From Acidobacteriota bacterium (GTDB lineage: Bacteria > Acidobacteriota > Vicinamibacteria > Marinacidobacterales > Marinacidobacteraceae), in the NCBI GenBank assembly GCA_022820545.1, contig JAJEFG010000011.1, forward strand, positions 1 through 64,000: 64,000 nt of DNA. Reading direction: 5' to 3'. The translations under genes and the position numbers were made by a program. Shown here in pieces: positions 32,759-41,760 of this stretch. The notes beneath the pieces are model-generated. The model saw only the letters and a program-made list of their open reading frames with translations. It was not told the DNA's origin and searched no databases. Numbering within the stretch: position 1 is the first letter of the stretch; every line of letters starts with the position of its first letter.

Positions 32759-35656
32759 GTGTCGAACGCCAGATCCTTGACTGCCGGCATCCTGCTGGCC
32801 CTTTCCCTAGCCGTTCCGGGCGCGGCCCTGCAGTCGCTCGGGACCGTGCAGGGCTTCATCACCGACGAGAGCGGCGCGGCGTTGCCCGGGGTGAGCGTCG
32901 AGCTGCGGGACATCGAGCGCGGCCAGGTCCGGACCGCGGTCTCGAACGGACAGGGGTTCTTCGCCGTCCGGTCGGTGCCGAGCGGGCAATACGACCTGAC
33001 CGCTTCCCTTTCGGGGTTCCGGACGGCGCGTCACGAGGGCATCCAGCTCCTCGTCGGCCAGATCCTCGAAACCGACCTTCAGCTCGCGCTGTCCGGAGTC
33101 CAGGAGACCGTGGTGGTGACCGCGGAGGCCCCGCTGCTCGAGGTGGGCCGGGGCGGCGCCGCCGGCTACGTGGACGAACAGGAGATCTCGTCGCTGCCGA
33201 TCTCGGGCCGCGACTACGTCCAGTTCGCGCTGCTGAAGCCGACCGTGAAGGTGGAGCCGCAGCGCGGCGGCATCTCCCTGAGCGGCCAGCGCGGGATCAA
33301 CTCCGGGCTCACCATCGACGGCGCCGACGCGAAGAGCGCCTTCTTCGGCTACGGCCGCGGCGGCGAGGCCACCGAGAACGGCGGCCTGGTGGTCGCGCAG
33401 GAGTCCGTCAAGGAGTTCCAGGTGGTCACGAGCGGCTACTCCGCCGAGGCGGGACGCTCCGGGGGCGGCTACATCAACGTGGTGACGAAGGCCGGCACCA
33501 ACGAGTTCGCCGGGTCGGGCTTCCTCTTCTTCCGCGACCAGCGGATGGTCGCCCGCCTGCCCCAGTCCCCGCTCGACGCGCACCGGGGGATCGACGCGGC
33601 CGACGACCGCTACGAGGTGGACGAGTTCGAGCGCTACAACTGGGGCGCCTCCTTCGGCGGACCCATCGTTCGGGACCGCACCCACTTCTTCCTCTCTTAC
33701 GACCAGACGGCCCGCAGCCAGCCCTTCATCCGGGATGTCCGGGGCGCCGGCCAGTACGACGCGATCCGCTCGGTCTATCCCGAAGTGCTGGCCGGATTCA
33801 GCCCGAACGGCGACGGCACCGCCAGCGGGCAGTTCGTGCGCGAGACCGACAACCTGATCCTGTTCGGGAAGCTGAACCACCGGCTGAACGACGACCACTC
33901 CCTCACCCTCCGCTACAACTTCACCGACTACGCCCGGACCTCGGACTACGTGGCCGAGGAGTCGCGGAAGCTCGAAAGCACGCATGCCCTCGTCGGCTCG
34001 GTGGTCTCGCTGCTCGGCGAGACGGGCGTGAACGAGTTCCGCGTCCAGTACGCCTACGACGACCTCGACCGGCTGGCGAACCTGCCCGACAGCGCCGTCC
34101 AGGCGAACTTCCGGATCTTCGAGCCGTCCTTCGGCTCGTTCGGCAAGCCGTGGTGGCTTCCCATCTACGTGGACGAGCGGAAGTTCGAGATTCAGGAGCG
34201 CTTCTCGTTCCTCTCCGGGAACCACGAGATCCGCCTCGGGTTCGACTTCAGCCAGGACCACCTCAGCGAGTACTTCGCGGGGAACGCCGACGGACGCTAC
34301 GACTTCGACACCGTCGAGGACTTCGTGAACGGCGAGGCCGCGCGGGCGCGCATCTTCTTCGGGGACGTCAGCAACCCGAACTTCGACATCACCCAGCAAA
34401 CGCTCGGGTTCTACCTCCAGGACACCTGGAGCCCGAGCGCGCGGCTCACCCTGAATGCCGGCGCCCGCTGGGACGGCACCTTCAACCCGAGCGGGATCGA
34501 GCACGTGCTGCCCGAGGGAACCTCGATCCCGAACGATCTGGACAACGTCTCCCCGCGCGCCGGGTTCGTCTATTCGCTCGACCCCGACACGATCCTCCGC
34601 GGCGGAGCGGGGATCTTCTACGGCCGCACCCCGACCCTGCTGTTCTTCTCCGCCTACAGCGACACCGGCGTCTTTCCGCGTTACGGCAACGCCGTCGTGG
34701 CGCCGGGAGAGACGGGTTTCGTCCCGATGGGCGGCGCGATCGACAACGCGAACCCGCCGGCCGGCCTGACCCCTTCGCTGAGCTACGTCCATCCCGACTT
34801 CGAGGACCCCCGAACCACCCGGTTCAACCTCGGACTCGAGCGGGAGGTCGCGGACGACCTCGCCGCTTCACTGGACTTCGTGTACGCCCGGGGCGATCTG
34901 CTCGCCTCCAACGTGGACGCGAATACGCCGGCGCCCGGCCGTGACGCATTCGGGCGCCCGCTGTACAGCGGTGAACGGATCAATCCGGACTTCGGGACGA
35001 TCCTGGTGCGCGACTCCCTCGCGCGCTCGGACTACGTGGCGCTGACCGCGGCGCTCCGCCGGCGGTTCCGGGACGGCATTCAGTTCCAGGCGCACTACAC
35101 CTGGTCGCGCGACCGCTCGAACGACGACAACGAACGGTCCTCGGGCAGCCTGACCCTGACCGATCCGTCCGATCCCGACTACGACTGGGGCATCTCCAGC
35201 CGGGACATCCCGCATCGCTTCGTCGCGAGCGGGGTCTTCACGCTGCCCTTCGACATCCTGGCGAGCGGCATCCTGACGGCCCAGTCCGGATCCCCGTTCA
35301 CGGCGCTCGACCCGCGGGTCGGCTTCCACAACCACCCCGACTTCTACGTCGGCCCCTACGGTCCCCAGACCCGGGCGGTGATCGGCGGCGAACTCGCCCC
35401 GGTCAACGGCGAGCGGAACGAAGCCTGGACGAACCTCGATCTCCGCATCACCAAGCGGTTCGAGGTGGCCGGCGCGCAGCTCGAGGCCCTCTTCGAGGTG
35501 TTCAACGTCATGAACGCCGCGACCTTCCGGGTGTCCGGCTCGGACCAGCAGGAACCGATGCTCAGCGACGGCGGGTCGAACCCCGAGTTCGGCCTCGGCG
35601 CTGCCCGGGTCGGCGCCCAGCGGCAGGCGCAACTCGGTCTCCGCGTGATCTTCTAG
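32759..35656 (+). CDS. TonB-dependent receptor, Oar-like (copy 2)
   Basis: 965-residue paralogue of the preceding receptor, similar along its whole length: signal peptide, regulatory-like domain (VQGFITDESGAALPGVSVEL), plug (LPISGRDYVQFALLKPTV), barrel with HFFLSYDQTARSQPF, and final Phe (LGLRVIF). GTG 32759 with AGGGAGC upstream starts the signal peptide. The 131-bp gap and common orientation suggest co-expression. The most obvious differences lie in surface-loop segments, so the two may recognise related but distinct ligands. No SusD-like partner is nearby. Confidence 0.88.
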   Translation: MSNARSLTAGILLALSLAVPGAALQSLGTVQGFITDESGAALPGVSVELRDIERGQVRTAVSNGQGFFAVRSVPSGQYDLTASLSGFRTARHEGIQLLVGQILETDLQLALSGVQETVVVTAEAPLLEVGRGGAAGYVDEQEISSLPISGRDYVQFALLKPTVKVEPQRGGISLSGQRGINSGLTIDGADAKSAFFGYGRGGEATENGGLVVAQESVKEFQVVTSGYSAEAGRSGGGYINVVTKAGTNEFAGSGFLFFRDQRMVARLPQSPLDAHRGIDAADDRYEVDEFERYNWGASFGGPIVRDRTHFFLSYDQTARSQPFIRDVRGAGQYDAIRSVYPEVLAGFSPNGDGTASGQFVRETDNLILFGKLNHRLNDDHSLTLRYNFTDYARTSDYVAEESRKLESTHALVGSVVSLLGETGVNEFRVQYAYDDLDRLANLPDSAVQANFRIFEPSFGSFGKPWWLPIYVDERKFEIQERFSFLSGNHEIRLGFDFSQDHLSEYFAGNADGRYDFDTVEDFVNGEAARARIFFGDVSNPNFDITQQTLGFYLQDTWSPSARLTLNAGARWDGTFNPSGIEHVLPEGTSIPNDLDNVSPRAGFVYSLDPDTILRGGAGIFYGRTPTLLFFSAYSDTGVFPRYGNAVVAPGETGFVPMGGAIDNANPPAGLTPSLSYVHPDFEDPRTTRFNLGLEREVADDLAASLDFVYARGDLLASNVDANTPAPGRDAFGRPLYSGERINPDFGTILVRDSLARSDYVALTAALRRRFRDGIQFQAHYTWSRDRSNDDNERSSGSLTLTDPSDPDYDWGISSRDIPHRFVASGVFTLPFDILASGILTAQSGSPFTALDPRVGFHNHPDFYVGPYGPQTRAVIGGELAPVNGERNEAWTNLDLRITKRFEVAGAQLEALFEVFNVMNAATFRVSGSDQQEPMLSDGGSNPEFGLGAARVGAQRQAQLGLRVIF

Positions 35657-35679
35657 CCCGGTTTTCTCAACCTGACGGC

Positions 35680-36035
35680 TGGGAACGCCGGTCTTCAGGC
35701 CGGCGCGCGCGGTGCCCCTCCCACCGGGAGAGCGCCCATGTGCCCGTCCTCCTGCACACCCCGCTTGTCATGAGGATGGCGGAAACGGCTTGGAGCGCCG
35801 GCTTCAGCCGGCACGCGCTGCGCGATAGCGCAGCGCACGGCACGACCTCGACCTGCGGGATGGTTCTTTCTGACACGTCAGCCCCGACCGCGCGAGCGTA
35901 GGGCTACCGCGCGTGCCGCTGACCAGCGGGATGGCGTCCGCGGCCGGGTGCACCGTGCGTTCTGAACGGCCGTACGTCCTCTGCGGCCCTGCGGGCCGGG
36001 TGCCGGCTGAAGCCGGCGCTCCAAGCCGCGGCGCC
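35680..36035. repeat. Three copies of the two-hairpin repeat
   Basis: Copies at about 35680-35712 (plus, second hairpin degenerate), 35790-35840 (plus; hairpins 35797-35812 and 35815-35836) and 35980-36035 (minus; hairpin one at 36002-36017). Confidence 0.7.
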
Positions 36036-36169
36036 CTCGTACTCAATCGGGGGTTCGCGGTGGCGGCCCGGTTGCATTTTCACGGCCACTTGCGCGCCGC
36101 GCAGGTTGTGACTCTGTTCATCCAAGGTGGCGCCTGCGGCTGCGCGGTGCTTGGCACCGCGGGTTTCCG

Positions 36170-36214
36170 TTAACTGTGATATTCAGCCCGGAAGAGCCTG
36201 ATTTTCACAGTAAA
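36170..36214. promoter_or_regulatory. Inverted repeat TTAACTGTGA / TCACAGTAAA
   Basis: Arms at 36170-36179 and 36205-36214 match at 9 of 10 positions with a 25-bp spacer. Nothing intact follows in either direction except the 3' end of the ATPase gene. Possibly an orphan operator. Confidence 0.4.
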
Positions 36215-36298
36215 CACCTATCCCCTTCGCGCCCGCATCCGCGCGGTCTCCATCTTCCATATCCGCGAGGACGTGGAGGTCTGACAGGCGGACTCCCG

Positions 36299-37444
36299 TC
36301 ACTCACCCGCCGGTTGCCCGACCGGACCGGGAGCGCGAACGGTGAAGACGTACCCCGCGCGCCGGATGCGGTAAGGCTCCCTCACCGCCGGTGAGGCGAG
36401 GAAGTTCTCTCCCGCCGGATACAGCCGGCGGAAGGCGCGAACGGAGGCGCCGTCGAGTTCGTCCGCGTCCATCTTGCACTCCACGAGATCCAGGCGGTCC
36501 CGGGCGCGCCGGATGACGAAGTCCACTTCCCGTCCGCCCTTGTCGCGCCAGTAGAAGATGCGGTCGTCCGAAAGGCGGAAGCGCAGCGAGTCGAGCACGA
36601 GGTGCTCCCAGAGGATGCCCCGATCTTCCGGCCGCAGCACGTCCCATCCCTTCTCGAAGGTGACGAACCCGGTATCGAAGGCGTAGCACTTGGGACGGGC
36701 TACGATCTCGCGGCTCCCGCCACCGTGGAACGGGCGGAGGAGGTGGATCGCATGCGCGGTCTGGAGCGCTTCGAGATAGGTCCCGACCGTCAGGCGGCTC
36801 AACTCGGACTGCCGGGCCAGGCGGCCGATGTCGAGTTGCCCGCCGCTGCAGCGCAGGAGGAGCCGGAACAGCGCCAGGAAGCCCTGGCGGTTCCGGACAT
36901 CGAAAAGCTCCAGGATGTCCCGGGCGTAGAAGCTGTCGATCCACTCGCCGAAGGACGAAGGGAGCTTCTCGTCCCGTAGGAGCGCCTCGGGCAGCCCGCC
37001 GTGCAGCAACCGGCGGTCGAAATCGCTGACCCCGAAGGGTTCCGCGCATTCCTCCCAGAGCACCGGGCAGAGATGGACGGCCTCCTTACGCCCGGTCAGG
37101 GAGTCACGGAACTTGCGGGTGGCCGCGAGCGTCGAGGATCCGGTCGCCAGAATCCGAAGGCTCCGGTACTCGTCCGCGGCGATCTTCAGCAGCAGGCTCG
37201 GGTCCGGAAGACGATGGATCTCGTCGAAGACGAGGGTCGAGCCGGGCCGCTGGCCCCCGAGAAACAGCTCCGGATCAGCCAACGCCCGCGCGGTGGTGGG
37301 GAGATCGCAGTTCAGGTGGACCGCTTCGGGGAACATCCGGGCAAGCGTCGTCTTCCCGGCCCGGCGGACGCCGGAAAGCCACACAATCGGGCGCTGCAAC
37401 CAGGCCCGGCGGATCCGATCCAGCCACAATGGACGACCGATCAT
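36299..37444 (-). CDS. AAA ATPase with DUF4143 (second copy)
   Basis: 381-residue P-loop ATPase. Walker A SGVRRAGKTTLARMF, Walker B LVFDEIHRLPDP, sensor LATGSSTL, and the DUF4143 end FYWRDKGGREVDFVI followed by DLVECKMD, a PD-(D/E)XK-like Asp/Glu/Lys set. Related in architecture but not close in sequence to the copy at 20521. The start codon lies seven bases after a perfect TATAAT on the minus strand and has no Shine-Dalgarno, so the transcript is probably leaderless. Role unknown. Confidence 0.85.
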   Translation of the reverse strand: MIGRPLWLDRIRRAWLQRPIVWLSGVRRAGKTTLARMFPEAVHLNCDLPTTARALADPELFLGGQRPGSTLVFDEIHRLPDPSLLLKIAADEYRSLRILATGSSTLAATRKFRDSLTGRKEAVHLCPVLWEECAEPFGVSDFDRRLLHGGLPEALLRDEKLPSSFGEWIDSFYARDILELFDVRNRQGFLALFRLLLRCSGGQLDIGRLARQSELSRLTVGTYLEALQTAHAIHLLRPFHGGGSREIVARPKCYAFDTGFVTFEKGWDVLRPEDRGILWEHLVLDSLRFRLSDDRIFYWRDKGGREVDFVIRRARDRLDLVECKMDADELDGASVRAFRRLYPAGENFLASPAVREPYRIRRAGYVFTVRAPGPVGQPAGE

Positions 37445-37451
37445 GTATTTA

Positions 37452-37457
37452 ATTATA
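37452..37457 (-). promoter_or_regulatory. -10 box TATAAT of a leaderless ATPase transcript
   Basis: Consensus TATAAT on the minus strand, seven bases from the ATG at 37444, in a strikingly AT-rich patch. An imperfect palindrome with ATTT/AAAT arms (about 37459-37475) sits just upstream and may be its operator. The -35 is weak. Confidence 0.55.
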
Positions 37458-37522
37458 GATTTCGACCGACCAAATGATCAATACGAATCCGCATCGGGAT
37501 CGATTCGCGAACCGGCAGGTTG

Positions 37523-38956
37523 CTAACCGGCGCTGTCGTCGAAGGCGGCCAGGATCGCCCCCACGGTGGCGTTCAGGTAGGCGTCATGGCCTCCCGGGCT
37601 CGGCCCCAGGCGGACCACCACCACGTCCCGCGACGGGATGACCATGGTGACCTGGCCCATGTGCCCGAGCGCCCAGTAGGCGTCGGACGGGATGTCGGCG
37701 TAGCGCCCGCCGAGGTTCAGCCACCAGAGGCCGCCGTACTCGCCTTCCTTCGCTCCCGGCGAGAGACTGCTCACGAACTCCGACCAGTACTCGGGGAGGA
37801 TGCGGTCGCCCTTGAAGACGCCGTCCCAGAGGTGGAGAAGCCCGAAACGCATCCAGTCGGCGGCGCTGCCGTACTCATAGCCGCTCAGGATGAAGTTGCC
37901 CCAGGGGTCGGGCTCCAGCACGAAGTCGCGGGAGCCGATGCGGTCGAAGAGCATCCGCTGCGGGAAGGTCAGGTATTCCCCGCCGGCGCCTTCCACGGTT
38001 TCCCGCACGATGCGGCCGAGGGTCAGCGGATCGGAGTTCCGGTAGCGGAACTCGGTGCCGGGCGGGATGCCGTAGGGCTGGCTCGACGCGTGCTCGAAGA
38101 CGTCCAGCGCGTCGAAGTAGACCCGCATGTGCTCGTTCTCGGGGACGAGCGACGGCGGGCCGTCGAATCCGGTGTTCGTCATGTCGAGCCCGCTGGTCAT
38201 GGTGAGCAGGTGCCGCATCAGGATGACGCCGCGGGGGTCGCCCTCCTCCCGCCATTCGGCGACCGGCGCCGGGTCGTCGAGCCCGAAGTGCCCCTCCTGC
38301 ATAAGCACGCCGATCAGGGTGGCGGTGACGCTCTTGCCCTCCGACCAACTGATCTGCGGTGTGTTCCGGTTGAATCCGGGGGCGTAGCGCTCCCCTACGA
38401 TCTTGCCGCGCCGGACCACCGCGAGTGCCCGGGTGTTCTGTTCGGTGCCCATCGCGGCATCGAGCGCCGCGTCGAGCGCAGCCCGGTCCACGCCGGCCTG
38501 GTCCGGTTCCTCCGCGCCGACGTCTCCGAGCGGCCAGTCCTGTTCGTCCGCCGGCGGGAGGTTCCGCGGAACCGGAACCGGCGTGAAACGGACCGATTCG
38601 GCGCCGTCCTCCAGGATCGTGCATCCCTGATCACCGTGGTACTTCGCGGTGCGCGGCGCCACGTCGGCTGCCCAGACCGTGGCGCTCCTGGCCTCCATGT
38701 CCACGGCCCACTCGAAGTCGGCCTGCCAGGCCCAGTCGTTAAAGGGGACGATGTCGTCCGCCAGCACCGTCTCCGGCGAGCGCTCGGTCACCCGCCCCAC
38801 GACGAACACGCCGGAGCAGAGGTGGTGCGCCCCGATCCCGGCGGCGTACTTCCGGAAGCGGCCGTCGTCCGCCTCTTCCGCGGGTTCCATCGCGCCGCCG
38901 CAGCCGGCGAGGACCGCGAGTCCCACCAAGGCCGACCAGTTCCGTAGTTCCGTCAT
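37523..38956 (-). CDS. Serine hydrolase, class C beta-lactamase fold (copy 1)
   Basis: 477-residue lipoprotein-like hydrolase (lipobox near VLAGCGG). The N-terminal 150 residues are a family-specific extension, and the beta-lactamase-fold domain follows. Catalytic SEGK tetrad (Ser205, Lys208) within ISWSEGKSVTATLIG, the YRN motif in FRYRNSDPLTLG, and a late GHMGQVTMVIPSRDVVVVRLG. Such proteins are usually esterases or peptidases rather than antibiotic resistance enzymes. Tandem paralogue upstream at 39011-40456. Confidence 0.85.
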   Translation of the reverse strand: MTELRNWSALVGLAVLAGCGGAMEPAEEADDGRFRKYAAGIGAHHLCSGVFVVGRVTERSPETVLADDIVPFNDWAWQADFEWAVDMEARSATVWAADVAPRTAKYHGDQGCTILEDGAESVRFTPVPVPRNLPPADEQDWPLGDVGAEEPDQAGVDRAALDAALDAAMGTEQNTRALAVVRRGKIVGERYAPGFNRNTPQISWSEGKSVTATLIGVLMQEGHFGLDDPAPVAEWREEGDPRGVILMRHLLTMTSGLDMTNTGFDGPPSLVPENEHMRVYFDALDVFEHASSQPYGIPPGTEFRYRNSDPLTLGRIVRETVEGAGGEYLTFPQRMLFDRIGSRDFVLEPDPWGNFILSGYEYGSAADWMRFGLLHLWDGVFKGDRILPEYWSEFVSSLSPGAKEGEYGGLWWLNLGGRYADIPSDAYWALGHMGQVTMVIPSRDVVVVRLGPSPGGHDAYLNATVGAILAAFDDSAG

Positions 38957-39010
38957 TGGATGTCCCTCCCGCTCGGCCCGAGTTTACGGGGAACCGGACG
39001 GCGGCCGCCG

Positions 39011-40456
39011 CTAGTCCGCGCTGTCGTCGAAGGCGGCGAGGATCGCGGAGACGGTGGCGTTCAGGTAGGGACCGAACTCGCCCGGGCTCGGGCCCAGACG
39101 GACGATCACCACGTCACGGGACGGGATCACCATGGTGGTCTGTCCCATGAAGCCAGACGCCCAGTAGGCATCCCGCGGGATGTCCGCATAGCGCCCCCCG
39201 AGGTTCAGCCACCAGAGCCCGCCGTATTCGTCCTCCTGCGCTCCCGGCGAGGGGCTGCTCACGAACTCCGACCAGCCCTCCGGGAGGATGCGGTCGCCCT
39301 CGAAGACGCCGTCCCAGAGGTGGAGCAGGCCGAACCGCATCCAGTCGGCGGCGCTGCCGTAGTCATAGCCGCTCAGGATGAAGTTGCCCCAGGGGTCGGT
39401 CTCCAGCACGAAGTCGCGGGAGCCGATCCGGTCGAAGAGCATCCGTTGCGGGTGGGTCAGGTACTCCCTGTCGTTGTTCTCGACCGTTTCCCGCACGATC
39501 CTCCCGAGGGTCAGCGGATCCGAGTTCCGGTAGCGGAACTCGGTGCCGGGCGGGATGCCGTAGGGCTGTCCCGAGGCGTGCTCGAAGACGTCCAGGGCGT
39601 CGAAATAGACGCGCATGTGCTCGTTCTCGGGAATCAGCGATGACGCGCCCTCGAGTCCCAGGTTCGTCATGTCGAGCCCGCTGCTCATGGTGAGCAGGTG
39701 CCGCATCGTGATGACGCCGCGGGGGTCGCCCTCCTCGCGCCACTCGGCGACGGGTGCCGGATCGTCCAGCCCGAAGTGCCCCTTCTGCATGAGCACGCCG
39801 ATCAGGGTCGCCGTGACGCTCTTGCCCTCCGACCAACTGATCTGGGGAGTGTTCCGGGTGAACCCGGGGGCGTAGCGCTCGCCCACGATCTTCCCGCGCC
39901 GGACCACCGCGAGGGCGCGGGTGTTCTGCTCCGTCCCCATCGCGGCGTCGAGCGCCGCGTCGAGCGCCGCCCGGTCCACGCCGGCCTGGTCGGGTTCCTC
40001 CGCGCCGACGTCCCCGAGCGGCCAGTCCTGCTCGTCCGCCGGCGGCTGGTTCCGGGGGACGGGCACCGGGGTGAACCGCACCGAGTCCTCGCCGTCGAGG
40101 AGCAGCGTGCACCCCTGGTCGCCGTGGTACTTCGCGGTGCGCGGCGCCACGTCGGCGGCCCAGACCGTGGCGCTCTTCGCCGCCATGTCCACTTCCCACT
40201 CGAAGTCGTCCTGCCAGGCGAAGCCCACGAAGGGCTCGATGTCCTCGGCCAGGACGGTCTCCGGGGAGCGCTCGGTGACCCGCCCCACCACGAAGGTGCC
40301 GGAACAGAGGTGATGCGCCCCCATCCCGGCGGCGTACTTCCGGAAGCGATCGTCGTCGGCTTCCGCGGTTGGCTCGCTCCCGCGGCTGCACGCCGCCAGC
40401 ACCGCGAGTGCGGTCGCCAGCCCCAACAATCTGCACCAGTTCCGTGGGTCCGTCAT
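39011..40456 (-). CDS. Serine hydrolase, class C beta-lactamase fold (copy 2)
   Basis: 481-residue tandem paralogue, very similar throughout. SEGK with Ser209 and Lys212, FRYRNSDPLTLG, and a late GFMGQTTMVIPSRDVVIVRLG. N-terminal lipoprotein signal ends in LAACSRG. The 54-bp gap suggests a two-gene operon, transcribed 39011-40456 first. Long stretches are nearly identical to copy 1 while the N-terminal extension differs more. Confidence 0.85.
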   Translation of the reverse strand: MTDPRNWCRLLGLATALAVLAACSRGSEPTAEADDDRFRKYAAGMGAHHLCSGTFVVGRVTERSPETVLAEDIEPFVGFAWQDDFEWEVDMAAKSATVWAADVAPRTAKYHGDQGCTLLLDGEDSVRFTPVPVPRNQPPADEQDWPLGDVGAEEPDQAGVDRAALDAALDAAMGTEQNTRALAVVRRGKIVGERYAPGFTRNTPQISWSEGKSVTATLIGVLMQKGHFGLDDPAPVAEWREEGDPRGVITMRHLLTMSSGLDMTNLGLEGASSLIPENEHMRVYFDALDVFEHASGQPYGIPPGTEFRYRNSDPLTLGRIVRETVENNDREYLTHPQRMLFDRIGSRDFVLETDPWGNFILSGYDYGSAADWMRFGLLHLWDGVFEGDRILPEGWSEFVSSPSPGAQEDEYGGLWWLNLGGRYADIPRDAYWASGFMGQTTMVIPSRDVVIVRLGPSPGEFGPYLNATVSAILAAFDDSAD

Positions 40457-40545
40457 CGGGCGTCCCTCCCGTGCGACTCGATTCTACGAGACCGGCATGG
40501 CGCCGCCTCGGCTACGATGCGAAGCGGCGAGCTCGTGAAGGTCCG

Positions 40546-41757
40546 ATGACGAACACCGATTCCCGCACGATCACCCGCGCTCGCCTGCGCAACTACAAGA
40601 GCATCGCCGCCTGCGATGTGCGACTCGAGCCGCTGACGCTGCTGGTCGGGCCGAACGGAGCGGGGAAGAGCAACTTCCTCGATGCCCTCCGCTTCACCGC
40701 CCAGGCGCTCCGGTTTTCCCTCGATCACGCCCTCCGCGAGCGCGGCGGCATCGGCGACGTCCGGCGGCGCTCGCGGGGTCATCCGAACCATTTCGGAATC
40801 CGCCTCGATCTGCGCCTCCCCGCCGGCGAGGCCGCCTACGCCTTCTCGGTCGGCGCCCGGCCGAACGGCGGTTACGAGGTACGCAGTGAGGAGTGCCGGG
40901 TGCGTTCGACGGATCCGGCGCAGACCGGACATTTCGTAACCGAGAGGGGCCAGATCACGCAATCCTCGATGCGCGATTTGCCTCCGCTCACCCAGCGGGA
41001 CCGGTTGTATCTCCTGCCGGCGTCCAGCCATGCGGTGTTTCGGCCCATCTACGACGTGCTGTCCGGGATGGGGTTCTACAACCTGGACCCAGGCCGGATT
41101 CGCGACCTCCAGTCCTCCGCGCCGAGCGACGTTCTCGACGGCGACGGGGCCAATCTGGCGAGCGTGTTCGGCGCGATGCGGTCGCGCCACCCTTCCAGCA
41201 TCGAGCGCATCGTGCGGTACCTCTCGGTGATCGTTCCGGGAACCGTTGGCGTGGAAACGAAGACTCTCGGCCCGAAACTGACGCTGGAGTTCCTGCAGAA
41301 GGTGCGCGGTGACGAGCACGCCTGGAGGTTCCTGGCGAACAACATGTCGGACGGGACGCTCCGGGCGTTTGGCGTTCTGGTGGCGCTGTTCCAGGGCGTC
41401 GGCAATTCATCCCTCGCCGCCCGGCTCGTCGGCATCGAGGAGCCGGAGAGCGCTCTCCACCCGGCGGCGGCGGAAGCCGTGGTGGATGTCCTGCAGGAAG
41501 TGAGCGCGACCGTGCAGGTCGTCGCCACGACACATAGCGCCGATCTCCTGGACCAGAGGACGCTCCCCGCGCGGTCTCTCCTGGCGGTCGTGTCGGAAGA
41601 CGGCGAAACCCGACTCGCGCCGCTGGACGAGGAGGGTCGGGGAATCCTGCGTGACGGTTTGTCAACTCCCGGAGAGTTGCTGCGGATGGAAATGCTCAAT
41701 CCCGATCCGATACTCGCCAGACCCACGCACCTCAAGCTCTTCGGCAACGGGGCGTGA
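40546..41757 (+). CDS. ABC-type AAA ATPase of a two-gene defence-like operon
   Basis: 403-residue SMC/ABC-like ATPase (AAA_21 type). RARLRNYKSI opens the typical RecF-like start, Walker A GPNGAGKSN (residues 35-43), signature-like NNMSDGTLRAFGVLVALF, Walker B GIEEPESALHP (Glu298-Glu299), H-loop ATTHSADLLDQ. ATG 40546 was chosen over the longer open frame because the conserved start lies right after it. It is followed after 3 bp by a DUF4276 gene. Paired ATPase plus TOPRIM-like nuclease genes are characteristic of OLD/PARIS-like defence systems. Confidence 0.85.
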   Translation: MTNTDSRTITRARLRNYKSIAACDVRLEPLTLLVGPNGAGKSNFLDALRFTAQALRFSLDHALRERGGIGDVRRRSRGHPNHFGIRLDLRLPAGEAAYAFSVGARPNGGYEVRSEECRVRSTDPAQTGHFVTERGQITQSSMRDLPPLTQRDRLYLLPASSHAVFRPIYDVLSGMGFYNLDPGRIRDLQSSAPSDVLDGDGANLASVFGAMRSRHPSSIERIVRYLSVIVPGTVGVETKTLGPKLTLEFLQKVRGDEHAWRFLANNMSDGTLRAFGVLVALFQGVGNSSLAARLVGIEEPESALHPAAAEAVVDVLQEVSATVQVVATTHSADLLDQRTLPARSLLAVVSEDGETRLAPLDEEGRGILRDGLSTPGELLRMEMLNPDPILARPTHLKLFGNGA

Positions 41758-41760
41758 ACT

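Larger units (their letters stand above)
35657..36298. other. Intergenic region with repeats and a gene scar
   Basis: No intact gene. It holds three copies of the two-hairpin repeat and an inverted repeat at 36170-36214. After the inverted repeat, 36213-36284 read as NTYPLRARIRAVSIF and eight more residues before a stop, which looks like the tail of a deleted gene. Confidence 0.5.
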
